Source: Actinidia chinensis (Eukaryota > Streptophyta > Magnoliopsida > Ericales > Actinidiaceae). From it: DNA of 12,500 nucleotides. A program made the position numbers and the translations under genes. The DNA lies in the NCBI GenBank assembly GCA_009663005.1, contig VIGQ01001719.1, positions 1 to 12,500 of the forward strand, in the 5' to 3' direction. The notes beneath the pieces are model-generated. The model had not been told where the DNA came from. It did no database searches and worked only from the letters and a program-made list of their open reading frames with translations. This document shows, one piece after another, positions 1 through 9,054 of the stretch (the stretch's first letter is position 1; the number at the start of each line of letters is the position of its first letter).

Positions 1-795
1 GGCCAAAAAACCTCTAAATCGGGGCAAATATTTTACCAATTGGATCATTTTTGTAGTGGGACGCATACCAAAATAAATTAAAACACTATTTTCTTTTCTT
101 CTAAACTATCATTTTGTTTGTAGATTTTATATTTTTTGTAATTACTCTTCAGTTTTTTTTAGCATGTATCTAGGCGTATTGCATGCAATGTGTCTTTTAT
201 CTGACGTTTATATCTTCTATTTTTTTGTTGGTAAAACTCAACAAAGACGCCTAAGACGTGATTTTTTGAGATATAAGTGTCGCGTGTACGGACAATTACT
301 AGTATACATATACCGGAGAGTAGATGATAGACTTTATTTTATACTAAGGCGTAGAGATATAACAATTTGAATTTTTCTGTAATCTTAAGCTATCTATAGC
401 TCGGTCTACAAAAGCAAGTGACCCAATTTAGTTTTTATTTTGGTTTAGACTATAAAAAAGGGGAATATTAAAAAAAAGATAAGGTGCTCCTCTGCTTCTA
501 AGAAAACCTATCAACACAATAACAGTAATATCGAGGAGTAACTAACTTGTTATGAATGTAGCCGCATACCATTATTATTGTCACGATTAAATCATTCAAC
601 GTGGTGGAGAAATGATCTTCAGGCTTCCTCGCCATTTGAAGCACATTTCCTAACAAGAACGTGGAAAACAGAGAAATCAATTGAATATAAGCATCTATTT
701 GAATTTTGATAATGTTTTGAAGATGAAAGAGTTCATTAATAACAGAAGAACTTAACACGATGTTGTTAGCAAAGAAAGTCTACTAATTATAATTT
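1..795. other. 3' flank of the resistance gene, no assigned gene
   Basis: AT-rich sequence downstream of the candidate stop. An 86-codon minus-strand reading frame (498-758) has a hydrophobic IQLISLFSTFLLGNVLQMA stretch followed by RKPEDHFSTTLNDLI. It looks more protein-like than its neighbours, but I recognise no family. A plus-strand 68-codon frame (164-370) is Arg/Tyr-rich and probably chance. On the minus strand an AATAAA lies at 333-338, a possible but unproven polyadenylation signal. Confidence 0.35.
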
Positions 796-1056
796 TTAAC
801 ATTTCATGGTTACCTCTTCTAAGAAGTCCCTTTCAAAAAGGATCTTCTCCAAGTTTTCATCGAGAAACATAGCCCCTTGCAACACTGGAATGTATCCTGC
901 AGCAACCGCTTGGGTAATTTTTGCTCATTGGAACTCAACCTTTATGAAATCATTAGGCATGTTCATGTAATTGGATGGCAAAAAATCCCTTCACTCCCAT
1001 CGTAGAAGAAGTGCACGTTTGGGATATTCTGGTACATTTTTGTTTAAAAAAAAGTA
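796..1056 (-). CDS. Candidate terminal exon of the CNL gene (longer form)
   Basis: After a TTTCTCTTAG acceptor the minus strand reads NIPNVHFFYDGSEGIF, then PNDFIKVEFQ, and a long clean frame with AVAAGYIPVLQGAMFLDEN and LEKILFERDFLEE, ending VTMKC at a TAA (796-798). The first part looks like a C-terminal LRR of the CNL family; the acidic end with a nearby stop suits a protein C-terminus. Two frame breaks and one in-frame TGA after VEFQ are visible. AG|GTAACC at 814/813 could instead be a donor to a further exon. I cannot match the VLQGAMFLDEN segment to a named domain. An alternative acceptor is TACCAG, with the exon starting at 1028. Confidence 0.55.
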
Positions 1057-1195
1057 CTAAGAGAAAGACACGTGCGGTATTACCCGTCGTGGACAAAGAA
1101 TAGTACCCATATAAAAACACTACGAGTAATTTTAAGGATAAAAATGGATCATTGTTATGAAACCCCCTTCGGTTCTTAATTGACATTTTTTCAGC

Positions 1196-1395
1196 CCTTT
1201 AGCGGTATTTGGATCAGGTTTAGGGAAGGGATTTGTAGAAGAAAAGAAGAGTAACAACAAAATTCAATCTAAACCATTAGCTACATACACCAAAGCGGGT
1301 GGGATTAAGATTTGGTGTGGAAAAAAGAGAAAATCCTCAATTAAAGGCAGTCTTAGGGAATGAAGGGCCAGTCTAGCCTAGTTTTTTTTTTTTGA
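1196..1395. repeat. Intron-tail module A1
   Basis: One of five ~200 bp copies. Shared words include TTTGGATCA..TTTAGG, AAAACATT...ATTCACCAA, GTTTGGATTAAGA and AAAGGCAG.CTTAG..AAT.AAGGG. It sits about 140 bases upstream, in transcription order, of the 796-1056 exon. Confidence 0.75.
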
Positions 1396-1943
1396 GAGGA
1401 AAAGAGCTGACAGATATACGGTTTTAGTGCAATGATATTCAGACAGTACTTGAAATTCATGTCGAAATGAAATAAATAAAAAAAAGGGTAGCACAACAAG
1501 TTTCGCATTAGTGGTGTCCCTAACTTTATCTTTCCTAATTCTACAACTTTATTACTTGTCCCAATTCAAATATTGGGATTGAAATGCTTTGAATTTTATA
1601 TATTAGAGAATTTCAAATGTACTAATATTAAATATATACATGATTTACAACGAAAAAATTTTCAAAAATCTAAACATAATGATACAACAAAAATCCATTC
1701 ATTTGAAAAATAGGATATTCTAATAGTTCCAATGAGTAAATGTTCTATTAGTTTCCAGTATTTCACACTCACATTTTTTTTAATTAAATTTCTAATTAAT
1801 TTGGGATGATGTTGACAAGGAAAATATCCTCCGTGCAATAAATCTAAAGCGCGTTACTGGATTTTTTCTATTTTTTCAGTATATCTTTGGTCCAACAAAT
1901 ACACTGGTATGACTTTTGAATCTGTGTGTCAATATCCTATCCC

Positions 1944-2190
1944 TTAGATATTTGGATCCTATAAATTTATGAAACTTGAAGAAAATGAAGCTAATGTAGC
2001 TAAAAAAGGTAAATTTCTAGTCTAAAACATTGATATAGAAAAGAAATTCCACGTTTTTCTTATTTTGTTTGATTTCAATGACATTGCTAAATAATATTAT
2101 CTTAGACATTACAAATAAGTACGAAGAACATGTCCCCATACTCCTATCCAATTTAAATTTATAAAATCTAATACTTAAACACCCCACACT
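1944..2190. mobile_element. MITE-like insertion in array unit R1
   Basis: Unit R1 has about 240 extra bases here between sequences that are adjacent in R2 (near 5283) and R3 (near 7282). The ends form an imperfect inverted repeat (1944-1969 against 2153-2178, with ten matching bases ending in TATAAATTTA). The interior has no coding sequence. Its core (2000-2100) resembles the core of the element at 8746-9054, for example CCACGTTTTT followed by TTTGATTTCAA. Confidence 0.6.
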
Positions 2191-2516
2191 GATACTGTAC
2201 ACAGTTCCAAATAACATATCAACGGTATCCCTTCATGTACAAAAGCTTCTCACTTGAAGTGGTCCTATCATAGGCGAAAGGAGTTGTGGCTCATAAGTAT
2301 GACTTTTGAATTTATTGACTCCTTTCATTTTCTTAATAATATGGTGTCCGTATTTGAGCTCCTTTATGGTTGATAAACTCTTTTGCCTAATTAGGACCCT
2401 TAATTATTTGGATCAACTATATCTAATACCAAATATAAAATATATATATTAAGGTGCCTCGAATTTTATGTGCTATTGATAGCAAGTGCAACTAAAAAGG
2501 GCAAAGACAGTTGTAC

Positions 2517-2949
2517 CTGCTGTCAAAGAAGAGTTTAGCTTCAAGCACAAAAACGATTCAGGTTTTCCAAACCTGCAAGGCCAAAGAAAACGTACGCTTT
2601 TGGCCCACAATGATATCCTAGTGGCAGATACTTCTTCCCATGCTTCTTGGAGACTATCACTTCCACCTTACGGACAGAGGTATCACTAGCTTCTTTTTCT
2701 TTTTTTTTTTTTTTGTTCTTTTTTTTTTTTTTTGTCGCCAGATTAATATGTAACTTGTGGAAGCATATAATATGGAAACACATTACCCAAATCGCCACAA
2801 ATTTGTTATCGTAATGAGAAATAAGTTTGTAGAAGGACTCTCAGTTTTCTTTGTGGGTATAGAAGTGGGTGTATTCTCCCAAATCTTACTGGTTATGTTA
2901 GGCACATCCTCAATGGTCCAAATCCTCCAAGGAGGGCGAAAGGCAAACC
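2517..2949 (-). CDS. Repeated LRR exon, copy 1, carrying an internal A/T-tract expansion
   Basis: It lies between the same TTTGCAG acceptor and a CAG|GTACAACTG donor. The minus strand has one 85-codon open stretch (2541-2798). It includes INLATKKKKKNKKKKKEKE, then RKVEVIVSKKHGKKYLPL, then YVFFGLAGLENLNRFC, the best preserved example of the repeated LRR exon. The exon is 433 bases, about 60 longer than copies 2 and 3. Most of the excess is two T-runs on the plus strand (2697-2733), placed where the other copies encode NLRDLEI. The tract is a replication-slippage product or a read artefact. Confidence 0.68.
2693..2733. repeat. Two T-homopolymer runs within LRR exon copy 1
   Basis: Two T-runs of about 15-16 bases are separated by GTTC. 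The matching positions in the other copies (about 5769-5785 and 7761-7777) have ordinary sequence including TAGGTCTCGTAGATTA. Confidence 0.8.
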
Positions 2950-3042
2950 CTGCAAAGTAGGTTAAAAAGTATGAGCTGTGTTGCGTGTGGCAATAAGTAG
3001 TTTAGATGTCCAACGCACATGCAAAACGAAGTCTCATTCTAG

Positions 3043-3262
3043 ATATTATGACATTTTGTTACCCTTTATCTGTGTTTGGATCAAAGTTTAGGCAGCGATT
3101 TATGAAGGAAAAGAAAGAGTAAAGAAAAAAAATAAATCTAAAACATTGGGATACATTCACCAAGGTGTGTTTGGATTAAGAAAAAACTTCAGTGTGAAAA
3201 AAAGCGAATCTCCTTTTAAGGCAGCCTTAGTGAATTAAGGGTCAGCGGCTAGTTTTTTTTTT
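3043..3262. repeat. Intron-tail module A2
   Basis: It shares GTGTTTGGATCAAAGTTTAGG, AAATCTAAAACATTGG and AAGGCAGCCTTAGTGAATTA with the other A modules. It lies about 95 bases before the acceptor of LRR exon copy 1. Confidence 0.78.
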
Positions 3263-3545
3263 CTTATATTTTCAGCTGCTTTGGTTCAAGTTTTGATTTC
3301 TAGTAACTTTTAAACCGTTGATTAAAATTTCCTAACGTTTTTAATTCTTATTGCCAAAAGAAAATTTTTAAAAATGTAACAAAAAGTTATTTAATGTGGA
3401 AAAATAAATCAATGAAAGACCTAATGGAGCCAATGCTAGTGACTACTGTGCAAGAGGCTCAAGTCATGTGACGGGCACTGATTGCTTAGTGTAAGTAGAT
3501 AGAGAAGGAATAGCCAAAACAGAGTATAGCAGAGATCATCAACAC

Positions 3546-3963
3546 AATTTCTAGGCAAGAACGAAAAAAAAAGAGCCAAAACAAATCGATAGGCAACAAG
3601 GTTCAAAACAGAATTAAAAAATCTGAGAGAGGGTTTTAAAACACTGACAAATGGAGAAGAAATTGAGTGAGAATGAATTGAAACAGAGTAGGTTGATGCG
3701 TGAGAGACTAGAACCCACCATATATGCTTCTGACTGCTCTTCTGCAAGTATGTGTGAAGGAAAGAAACACAGTCTTTGATTTAATAGAAAACCAAAATAA
3801 AAAATAATCATTATTTCCACTCTTGATGAAAACATTAAAAGAATAGTTCTTTGCTGACCTTATACAACCCCCCCACGTGAAGTCAGGAATAAAGATACTA
3901 AGCAAGACAAAAATGGAAAACCATTGTGTTCACACACCAACACGCATTTTGTCTCATAGATTC
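3546..3963. other. Unique spacer between array units R1 and R2
   Basis: These ~0.4 kb do not match the rest of the array. Overlapping minus-strand reading frames (3436-3747, 3614-3835, 3708-3905) are low-complexity Ser/Phe/Leu-rich translations of a purine-rich plus strand and resemble no family I know. A perfect CACGTG (G-box core) lies at 3874-3879 after a run of seven C. The stretch is either 3' flank of the short terminal exon or part of an intron. Confidence 0.4.
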
Positions 3964-4083
3964 TTAACCTGCTGTTATGAGATGAATTCTTCTTTTCTCC
4001 AAGGCAATGGGTTCCATGCACTGTAATTGGTTGTTATTTTGAAAGTTGAAAGAATGCACGTTTTGGATATTTGTACAGTTATA
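3964..4083 (-). CDS. Short candidate terminal exon, paralogous start to the 796-1056 exon
   Basis: From the CTTTCTCTTAG acceptor the minus strand stays open for 39 codons to a TAA at 3964-3966. It starts YNCTNIQNVHSF, an LRR-like 'V.NC.N...F' segment, and ends in MEPIALEKRRIHLITAG. The first ~45 bases match the start of the exon at 796-1056, after which the two diverge. It lies at the left edge of the R2 duplication, so the divergent tail may be a breakpoint product read by chance rather than a selected C-terminus. Confidence 0.42.
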   Translation of the reverse strand, partial: YNCTNIQNVHSFNFQNNNQLQCMEPIALEKRRIHLITAG

Positions 4084-5605
4084 CTAAGAGAAAGACACTT
4101 GCTTATATTACTCGGTCGTGGACAAAGAATACGACCCACATAAATGGATCAATTGTTAGGAATCTCCACTTCAGTTTTTAGAGTTGCCATTTTTGTAGCC
4201 CCATTTAGCTGTATTTTGATCAGATTTAGGGAAGGGAATTTGTGAGGGAAAAGAAGAGCAACAGAAAAAAAAATAAATCAAAACATTAGCTACATTCACA
4301 AAGGTTGTGTTGGATTAAAAAATTTGATGGACACGAGAATTCTCAATTTAAAGGCAGCCTGGTAAATCAAGGGACAGGCCTAGTCTGGTTTTTCAGTTCT
4401 TGGTTTTTAACTTTTTTCATCTTTAGTGAAATTTTTGTGTAATCGATTTGATTAGAGATGATATTTTTGTTATTATGGTGGTTCATAGTACATGATTTTG
4501 GCTTTGTATGAGAATTTCACTATTAAATGTTAGTGTGAGTCGTCTTGTCTCTCTGGGTGTTTTTAAAAAGGAAAGATGGCGGTAGATCCTGTGTAGAACA
4601 TATATTGACTGAGGGCGATTGATGTGCAACAAGTGACTTCAATCAGATGAAGTGGAGAAAAGAGAAACGATGCGGACAAAGAATATACAGATTTAGGGCC
4701 GTTTTGTCGGCTCTTCAGACTTACTTGAAGTAGGGTTCATTGTGTGTTTAGAATAAAATAAAACCAAATTAAAGGAACCACAGCCAGTTGCAATTGCTTC
4801 TGAATTGTATTATCCTGGACTTGATGTGTTCTTTTCTATTGTATAGGTCTTCTACAACCTTTATGTACTTGTCCCCAAGTCCATTATTGAGATTGAATGC
4901 TTTGAATGTTTATTAGGAATTTGAAAACTGTACCAATATTAAATATATAAAGGACATACAAACCAAAAAACTTTTCTGAAATGTAAAAATAGAATAACCC
5001 ACCACTAAATCAATTCATTTCAGAAAGAGCCGAAAGATATTCCTGAAAATACTTCCAAGGAGTGTAATGTTTCTTTAGTTTCAGTGGGTCACATCTCATA
5101 ATTTTCTAGAATTAAATTTTTATGTGATTGAATGGATTGAGTTGAACAAGGAAAATATCTCCGGGCATAACTCTCAGGCTACGTTACATAGAATTTTATT
5201 TTTTAAATATATCGGTGTCCAACCAAAATACGAATGCGTTATGGATTTGGGATCTGGTGTGCGGACCATCCATTATCGCATTTACACAAGTACCATGTTA
5301 ACATATGCAAGCTATCCCGCATCCACAAAAGTTCTCACTGAATGTCCTATCATTAGGAGAGAGGGAGTCATGGCTCCGTGACAAGTATGACTTTCGGATT
5401 CTGGACTCATTTAAATTTCTAAATAATATGGTGTACGATTGAACCCAATTTATTTGATAAAAAGCGCTTTTGCCTAATTAGGACCCTTAATTATTGTGGA
5501 TCAAGTTATATCTATTACAAAATGATTAAAAATATATAATGGCCCGATTTTATGTGCTTGATTGATGGCAATGGTCAATTAAAAAGGGTAAGGGGACATT
5601 TGTAC
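4084..5605 (-). other. Intron after LRR exon copy 2
   Basis: This stretch of about 1.52 kb runs from the GTACAA donor to a CTTTCTCTTAG acceptor before the short terminal-exon candidate. It is AT-rich and homologous to 1057-2516 and to much of 5979-7601. It contains intron-tail module A3 (4187-4396). The plus-strand reading frame at 5124-5381 is not conserved in the other copies and is rejected as a gene. Confidence 0.55.
4187..4396. repeat. Intron-tail module A3
   Basis: Closest to A1: both have GATCAG.TTTAGGGAAGGGA and ATTAGCTACAT, and both lie upstream of a terminal-exon acceptor (here the one at 4083). Confidence 0.75.
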
Positions 5606-5978
5606 CTTGTTGGCGAAGAAGAATTGTGCTTCAGACAAAGAAACTTTTTAGGTTTTCCAACCTTCAAGTATCAAACCAAGAGATTTTGGAACACACTTGC
5701 TACCCTCGGTGGCAGTTTCTTTTCCTTTGCTTCTTTGAGACTATCACTTCCACTTCGGAAATATTTTATCTATAGGTCTCGTAGATTATCTGTAACTGTG
5801 GAAGCATATACTATGGACACACCATTCACCAAATCGCCACAAGGTTTTATCAAATAGAATACGTTTGTAAAATGACTCAGTTTTCGTCGTGGGTCTAAGA
5901 GTGATGATTCTTCCCAAAGCTCTGTATGGTAGGCATATCCGCACAATGCGTCAGAGACTCCAAGGAGGGGAAAGCAAC
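5606..5978 (-). CDS. Repeated LRR exon, copy 2
   Basis: It has 373 bases between a TTTGCAG acceptor and an AAG|GTACAAATG donor. The minus strand gives a VAFPSLESL-like start spread over two frames, ELWEESSLLDPRRK near 5890-5935, CGDLV near 5830-5850, TVTDNLRDLEI-like residues near 5765-5795, and KVEVIVSKK near 5730-5756 with an indel. A LKVGKPKKF-like segment and NSSS precede the donor. It aligns end to end with copy 3, so it is the same exon duplicated. Confidence 0.74.
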
Positions 5979-7601
5979 CTGCAAAGTAGGTTAACAAGTA
6001 GGAAGATGTGTGTGTGCCCGGCAATATGAGTTGATGATGTCCATGCCAGCAAACCGAAAGTCTTCATTCTAGGAATATTATTGACATTTTGTACCCCTTT
6101 ATCTGTGTTGGATCAAAGTTTAGTTTAGAGAGATTTATGGAGAGAAAAGAGAGTAAAGTTAAAGAAAAAAATTAAATGTAAAACATTGGATAATTCACCG
6201 AGGCTGTGTGGTGGATAAAGAATTGGTGTGAAAAAAAGGAATCCGCACATTAAAGGCAGTCTTATTGAATTTAAGGGTGGACTAGTTTTTATTTATTTAA
6301 TTTTCAGCTGCTTGGTTCAAGTTTTTAGTTTATAGTGAAAACTTTTAAACCGTTTTTGATTAAAATTTTCCTACGTTTTTTTATTCAATTGACTAAAGAA
6401 ATTTTAACAATGAAAAAAAAGTTATTTAATTTGAAAATAACTCATAAAGACCTACTGCGACAGACTAGTGACTACTGTGCAATAGGCTCAAGTCATGTGA
6501 CGGGGCACTGATTGCTAGTGGTAAATAGAAGAGGACATAGCCAAAACAGCGTATTAAACAGAGCCCATCACTTTCATATTGGCTAGGAGGAATTTAAATG
6601 TAAAAAGTATCATCTACTTAAAAAGGAAATCAAAAAAAGAAAAGACATATATGACTAGAGACTACTATGCAACAAGTGACTTAACTCAGATGAAGTGGAG
6701 AAGAAAGAGGAAAAGGAGTGACAAGAATTATACGGATTAGGACAAGAATATTCAGACTACTTGAAATTTAATGGTAGAAGTATAAATAACAAATAAGGTA
6801 ACCACAGCCAGGTTGCAGGTGCACTGCTTAATTATTATATGGATGATGTTTCCTAATTCTACAACCTTTATGTAATTGTCCCAAGTCAATTATTGGATTG
6901 ATATGCTTTGAATGTTATTAGAGAATTTCAAACTTGTACCCAATATGAAATATATAAATGACAACAACCAAAAAACTTTCAGAAAATGTAAAACCATAAT
7001 GATACAAACTTTTCTACTAAAAATCCCTTCATTTCAGAAAGAGTAAGATATCCTAAAATTATTCTAATGAGTAAATGTTTCTTTAGTTTCAGTGGTTCAT
7101 TACCTCCACAAGGTTTTTAGAATGAAATTTTTATTAGATTTGAATTGGGATGAAGTTGAACAAGGAAAGTATCCCGGGCTTCATACGTTACATAGACTCT
7201 TATATTTTTTCAAAATATATCTGTGTCCAACAATACGCATGCGTATGGTTTGGGATCTGTGTGCGAACATCATATCGCATTTACACAAGTCCATGAACAT
7301 TATGCAAAGCTATCCCAGCATTTCCACAAACGATTCTCAATTGAATTGGTCTATCATAGGCGAGAGGAAACCATGTGAAGTATGACTTTCGGATATTTGA
7401 CTCCTTTAAATTTAAATAATATGGTGTATGTATTGACCCAATTTATTGATAAAAATCGGGTTTTTTTACTAATTTAGGACCCTTCTATTGTGGATCAAGC
7501 TCTATTCTAATTATAAAATATAAAATATATGTATGTGGGCCCGATTTTATTGTTATTGATGGCAATGGTCAATTAAAAAAGGAGGTAAGGGACATTTGTA
7601 C
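5979..7601 (-). other. Intron between repeated LRR exons copy 3 and copy 2
   Basis: This is about 1.62 kb of AT-rich sequence with a GTACAA donor and a TTTGCAG acceptor. It is homologous along most of its length to the introns after copies 2 and 1. Short reading frames here, such as 7092-7385 on the plus strand, are not conserved as protein between copies and are treated as chance. Confidence 0.6.
6077..6292. repeat. Intron-tail module A4
   Basis: Matches A2 and A5, with CCTTTATCTGTGTTGGATCAAAG and AAAGGCAGTCTTATTGAATT among shared words. It lies about 100 bases before the acceptor of LRR exon copy 2. Confidence 0.78.
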
Positions 7602-7972
7602 CTTGTTTGTTCGAAGAAGAATGTGCTTCAGAAGACACTTTTTAGGTTTTCCAAACCTTCAAGTTCTCATATACCAGAATTTGGAAACAATGATTCCTCG
7701 GTGGCAGGTGCTTTTCCTTTGATTTCTTTGAGACGATAACTTCCACCTTCAGACCATGATTTATCTCTAGGTCTCGTAGATTAATCTGTAACTGTGGAAG
7801 CATATATATGGAAACACATGTCACCAAATCACCACAATTGGTTATCGTAATGGAAAAGTGTGTAGAATGACTAACGTTTTTTTTGTGGGTCTAGAAGTGG
7901 TTGATTCTCCCAAATCTAGTTATGTTAGCACATTCCTTAATAGCCCAAACGCTCCAAGAATGGTGGAAGAAC
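7602..7972 (-). CDS. Repeated LRR exon, copy 3 (nearest the main exon)
   Basis: The exon starts after TTTGCAG and ends at AAG|GTACAAATG, giving 371 bases. On the minus strand it encodes a LERLG-like start, a segment resembling N.TRLWE.QPLLDP, then MLPQLQINLRDLEI and KVEVIVSKKSKEKHLPP, and a SSSNK-like end before the donor. This is the family's C-terminal LRR pattern ('NL.DLEI..C.KVEVIV'), where the usual Cys is read as Gly. Its length is almost the same as copy 2 (373 bases), which supports the chosen splice sites. Frameshifts interrupt it near the start and in the second half. Confidence 0.74.
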
Positions 7973-8066
7973 CTGCAAAGTAGGTTAAAAGTTGAGATTG
8001 TGTGCGTGGGCAAAGATTAGTTGATGTCCACTGCCATGCAAACCGAGTCTAGTCTTCATTCTAGAT

Positions 8067-8276
8067 ATATTGACATTTGTTACCCTTATTGATTGGATCA
8101 AGTTAGGGAGCAATTTAGGAGGAAAAGAGAGTTAAAGAAAAAAAAAAAAATTAAATCTAAAATATGGATACATTCACCAAGGGCGGTGTTTGGATTAAGA
8201 ACTTGGTGTGAAAAAAGAGAATCATCAGGGCAGCCTTAGTGAATTAAGGGTTCCGTATGCCCTATAGTGTTTTTTT
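8067..8276. repeat. Intron-tail module A5
   Basis: Matches A2 and A4, including GTGTTTGGATTAAGAACTTG and GGCAGCCTTAGTGAATTAAG. It lies about 95 bases before the acceptor of LRR exon copy 3. Confidence 0.78.
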
Positions 8277-8362
8277 ATTTATATTTTCAGCTGCTTTGGT
8301 TCAAGTTTTTTATTACAGTGAACTTTTAAACGTTTGTTAAAATTTCTCTATGTTTTTTATTC

Positions 8363-8745
8363 ATACATGAATATCCTGGAAAAATGATCAAACAGAAGTA
8401 AGAGACACGACCCTAGTAGGAATGTACGACACCAAGACCCAAAAACACAACCAATACTTCGACCCTAGCCGCAGAATGCCGTAGATGACCCCGTCAAATT
8501 GAATGCAATAGTTCACTAAACTCACGAAGATGACTTAAACCACGTTTTCAAGGTTACTGTTTCCCCACTCTTAGGTGAGTAAATATAAGGCATAAAGTAA
8601 ACACAAATGCATCAAGTAGTGACAAACTTTGAAGATGTGTACTAAAGGCAGTACTATTAAAACATATGGGCCAAAGCTGTATCGAGGATGAAGGATGTGT
8701 TAGCAGTATTATCTAGACTCTTCTATTTTTCATAGTACCAGTGGT
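8363..8745. other. Non-repeated intron sequence
   Basis: Homology to the array stops near 8362. The next ~380 bases are less AT-rich in part (8400-8510) and have no long reading frame or recognisable protein on either strand. They lie inside the large CNL intron. Confidence 0.4.
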
Positions 8746-9054
8746 GTGTCGATATGGACGTGGAGTATGAGTGTGGATATGGTACGACAACCAAACCTAA
8801 TTTAGATGCTGGATTTGTAATTTTTATGATATTGAGAAAGAACAAAAAGCTCACATTAGCGACAAATATGATATTCTAGTCTTTCATATAGATGAAAAAT
8901 AGAAAGTGCCACATTTTTTATCCCATTTGATTTCAAGTATATTTTAAAATAATTTACAACCTATTATCTAAGAATTCCATACAACATACTACGCAATAAG
9001 TGGTCGGTACGTGTACTTGTACTCATACCCAGCTTTTAGAGTCATATCAATATC
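8746..9054. mobile_element. MITE-like element with ~48 bp imperfect terminal inverted repeats
   Basis: The left arm (8746-8793) contains GATATGGAC, GTATGAGT and GGTACGAC. The reverse complement of the right arm (9005-9054) contains GATATGACT, GTATGAGT and GTACCGAC in the same order. The interior is AT-rich, non-coding, and similar to the R1 insertion. I could not fix a target-site duplication, so the superfamily is not assigned. Confidence 0.55.

Larger units (their letters stand above)
1057..2516 (-). other. Intron after LRR exon copy 1
   Basis: About 1.46 kb from a GTACAACTG donor to a TTTCTCTTAG acceptor. It corresponds to the intron at 4084-5605, but has lost ~280 bases near 1400 and gained a ~240 bp MITE-like insertion at about 1944-2190. 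It contains intron-tail module A1 (1196-1395). Short reading frames here (such as 2017-2217) fall in the insertion. Confidence 0.55.
1012..3545. repeat. Tandem array unit R1 (module A1 + body B1 + module A2)
   Basis: It aligns with 4053-6575 at an offset of about 3.0 kb. Anchors include GGACAAAGAATA (1091 versus 4121), CTGCAAAGTAGGTTAA near 2950 versus 5979, and GACTACTGTGCAA near 3440 versus 6470. It holds one LRR exon and one terminal exon. Compared with R2 it carries an insertion, a deletion and an expanded T-tract. Confidence 0.8.
4053..6575. repeat. Tandem array unit R2 (module A3 + body B2 + module A4)
   Basis: This is the second copy of the same block and retains the ~280 bases lost from R1 near 1400. 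Its divergence from R1 and R3 is mostly small indels, many in homopolymers, with long identical words between them. Confidence 0.8.
6650..8362. repeat. Tandem array unit R3 (body B3 + module A5)
   Basis: Third copy of the body, starting near GCAACAAGTGACTT (6670, matching 4627). It ends past TTTTCAGCTGCTTTGGTTCA near 8285 (matching 3270 and 6302), and homology stops near 8362. It contains LRR exon copy 3 but no terminal-exon copy. Confidence 0.8.

Noticed and set aside
164..270. TCTAGGCG / CGCCTAAGACG words as an inverted-repeat element
   Set aside because: The match is only a few bases long with no definable ends or duplicated flanks.
1196..3262. A modules as LTRs flanking an internal retrotransposon region
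   Set aside because: They are direct repeats at about 1.9 kb spacing, but there is no TG...CA boundary, primer-binding site, polypurine tract or gag/pol coding. They sit at fixed distances from splice acceptors, which fits intron duplication better.
3874..3879. CACGTG G-box as a promoter element
   Set aside because: A single palindromic hexamer is expected by chance, and no transcript start or TATA context is evident on either side.
3436..3905. Three overlapping minus-strand reading frames of 65-103 codons
   Set aside because: The translations are Ser/Phe/Leu-rich shadows of purine-rich plus-strand DNA, in competing frames, with no recognisable motif.
5124..5381. Plus-strand 85-codon reading frame
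   Set aside because: The homologous stretches in R1 and R3 do not keep this frame or protein; the region is intron of the minus-strand gene.
5552..5857. Plus-strand 101-codon reading frame
   Set aside because: It lies antisense over LRR exon copy 2, whose minus-strand product is conserved in three copies; the plus-strand product is not.
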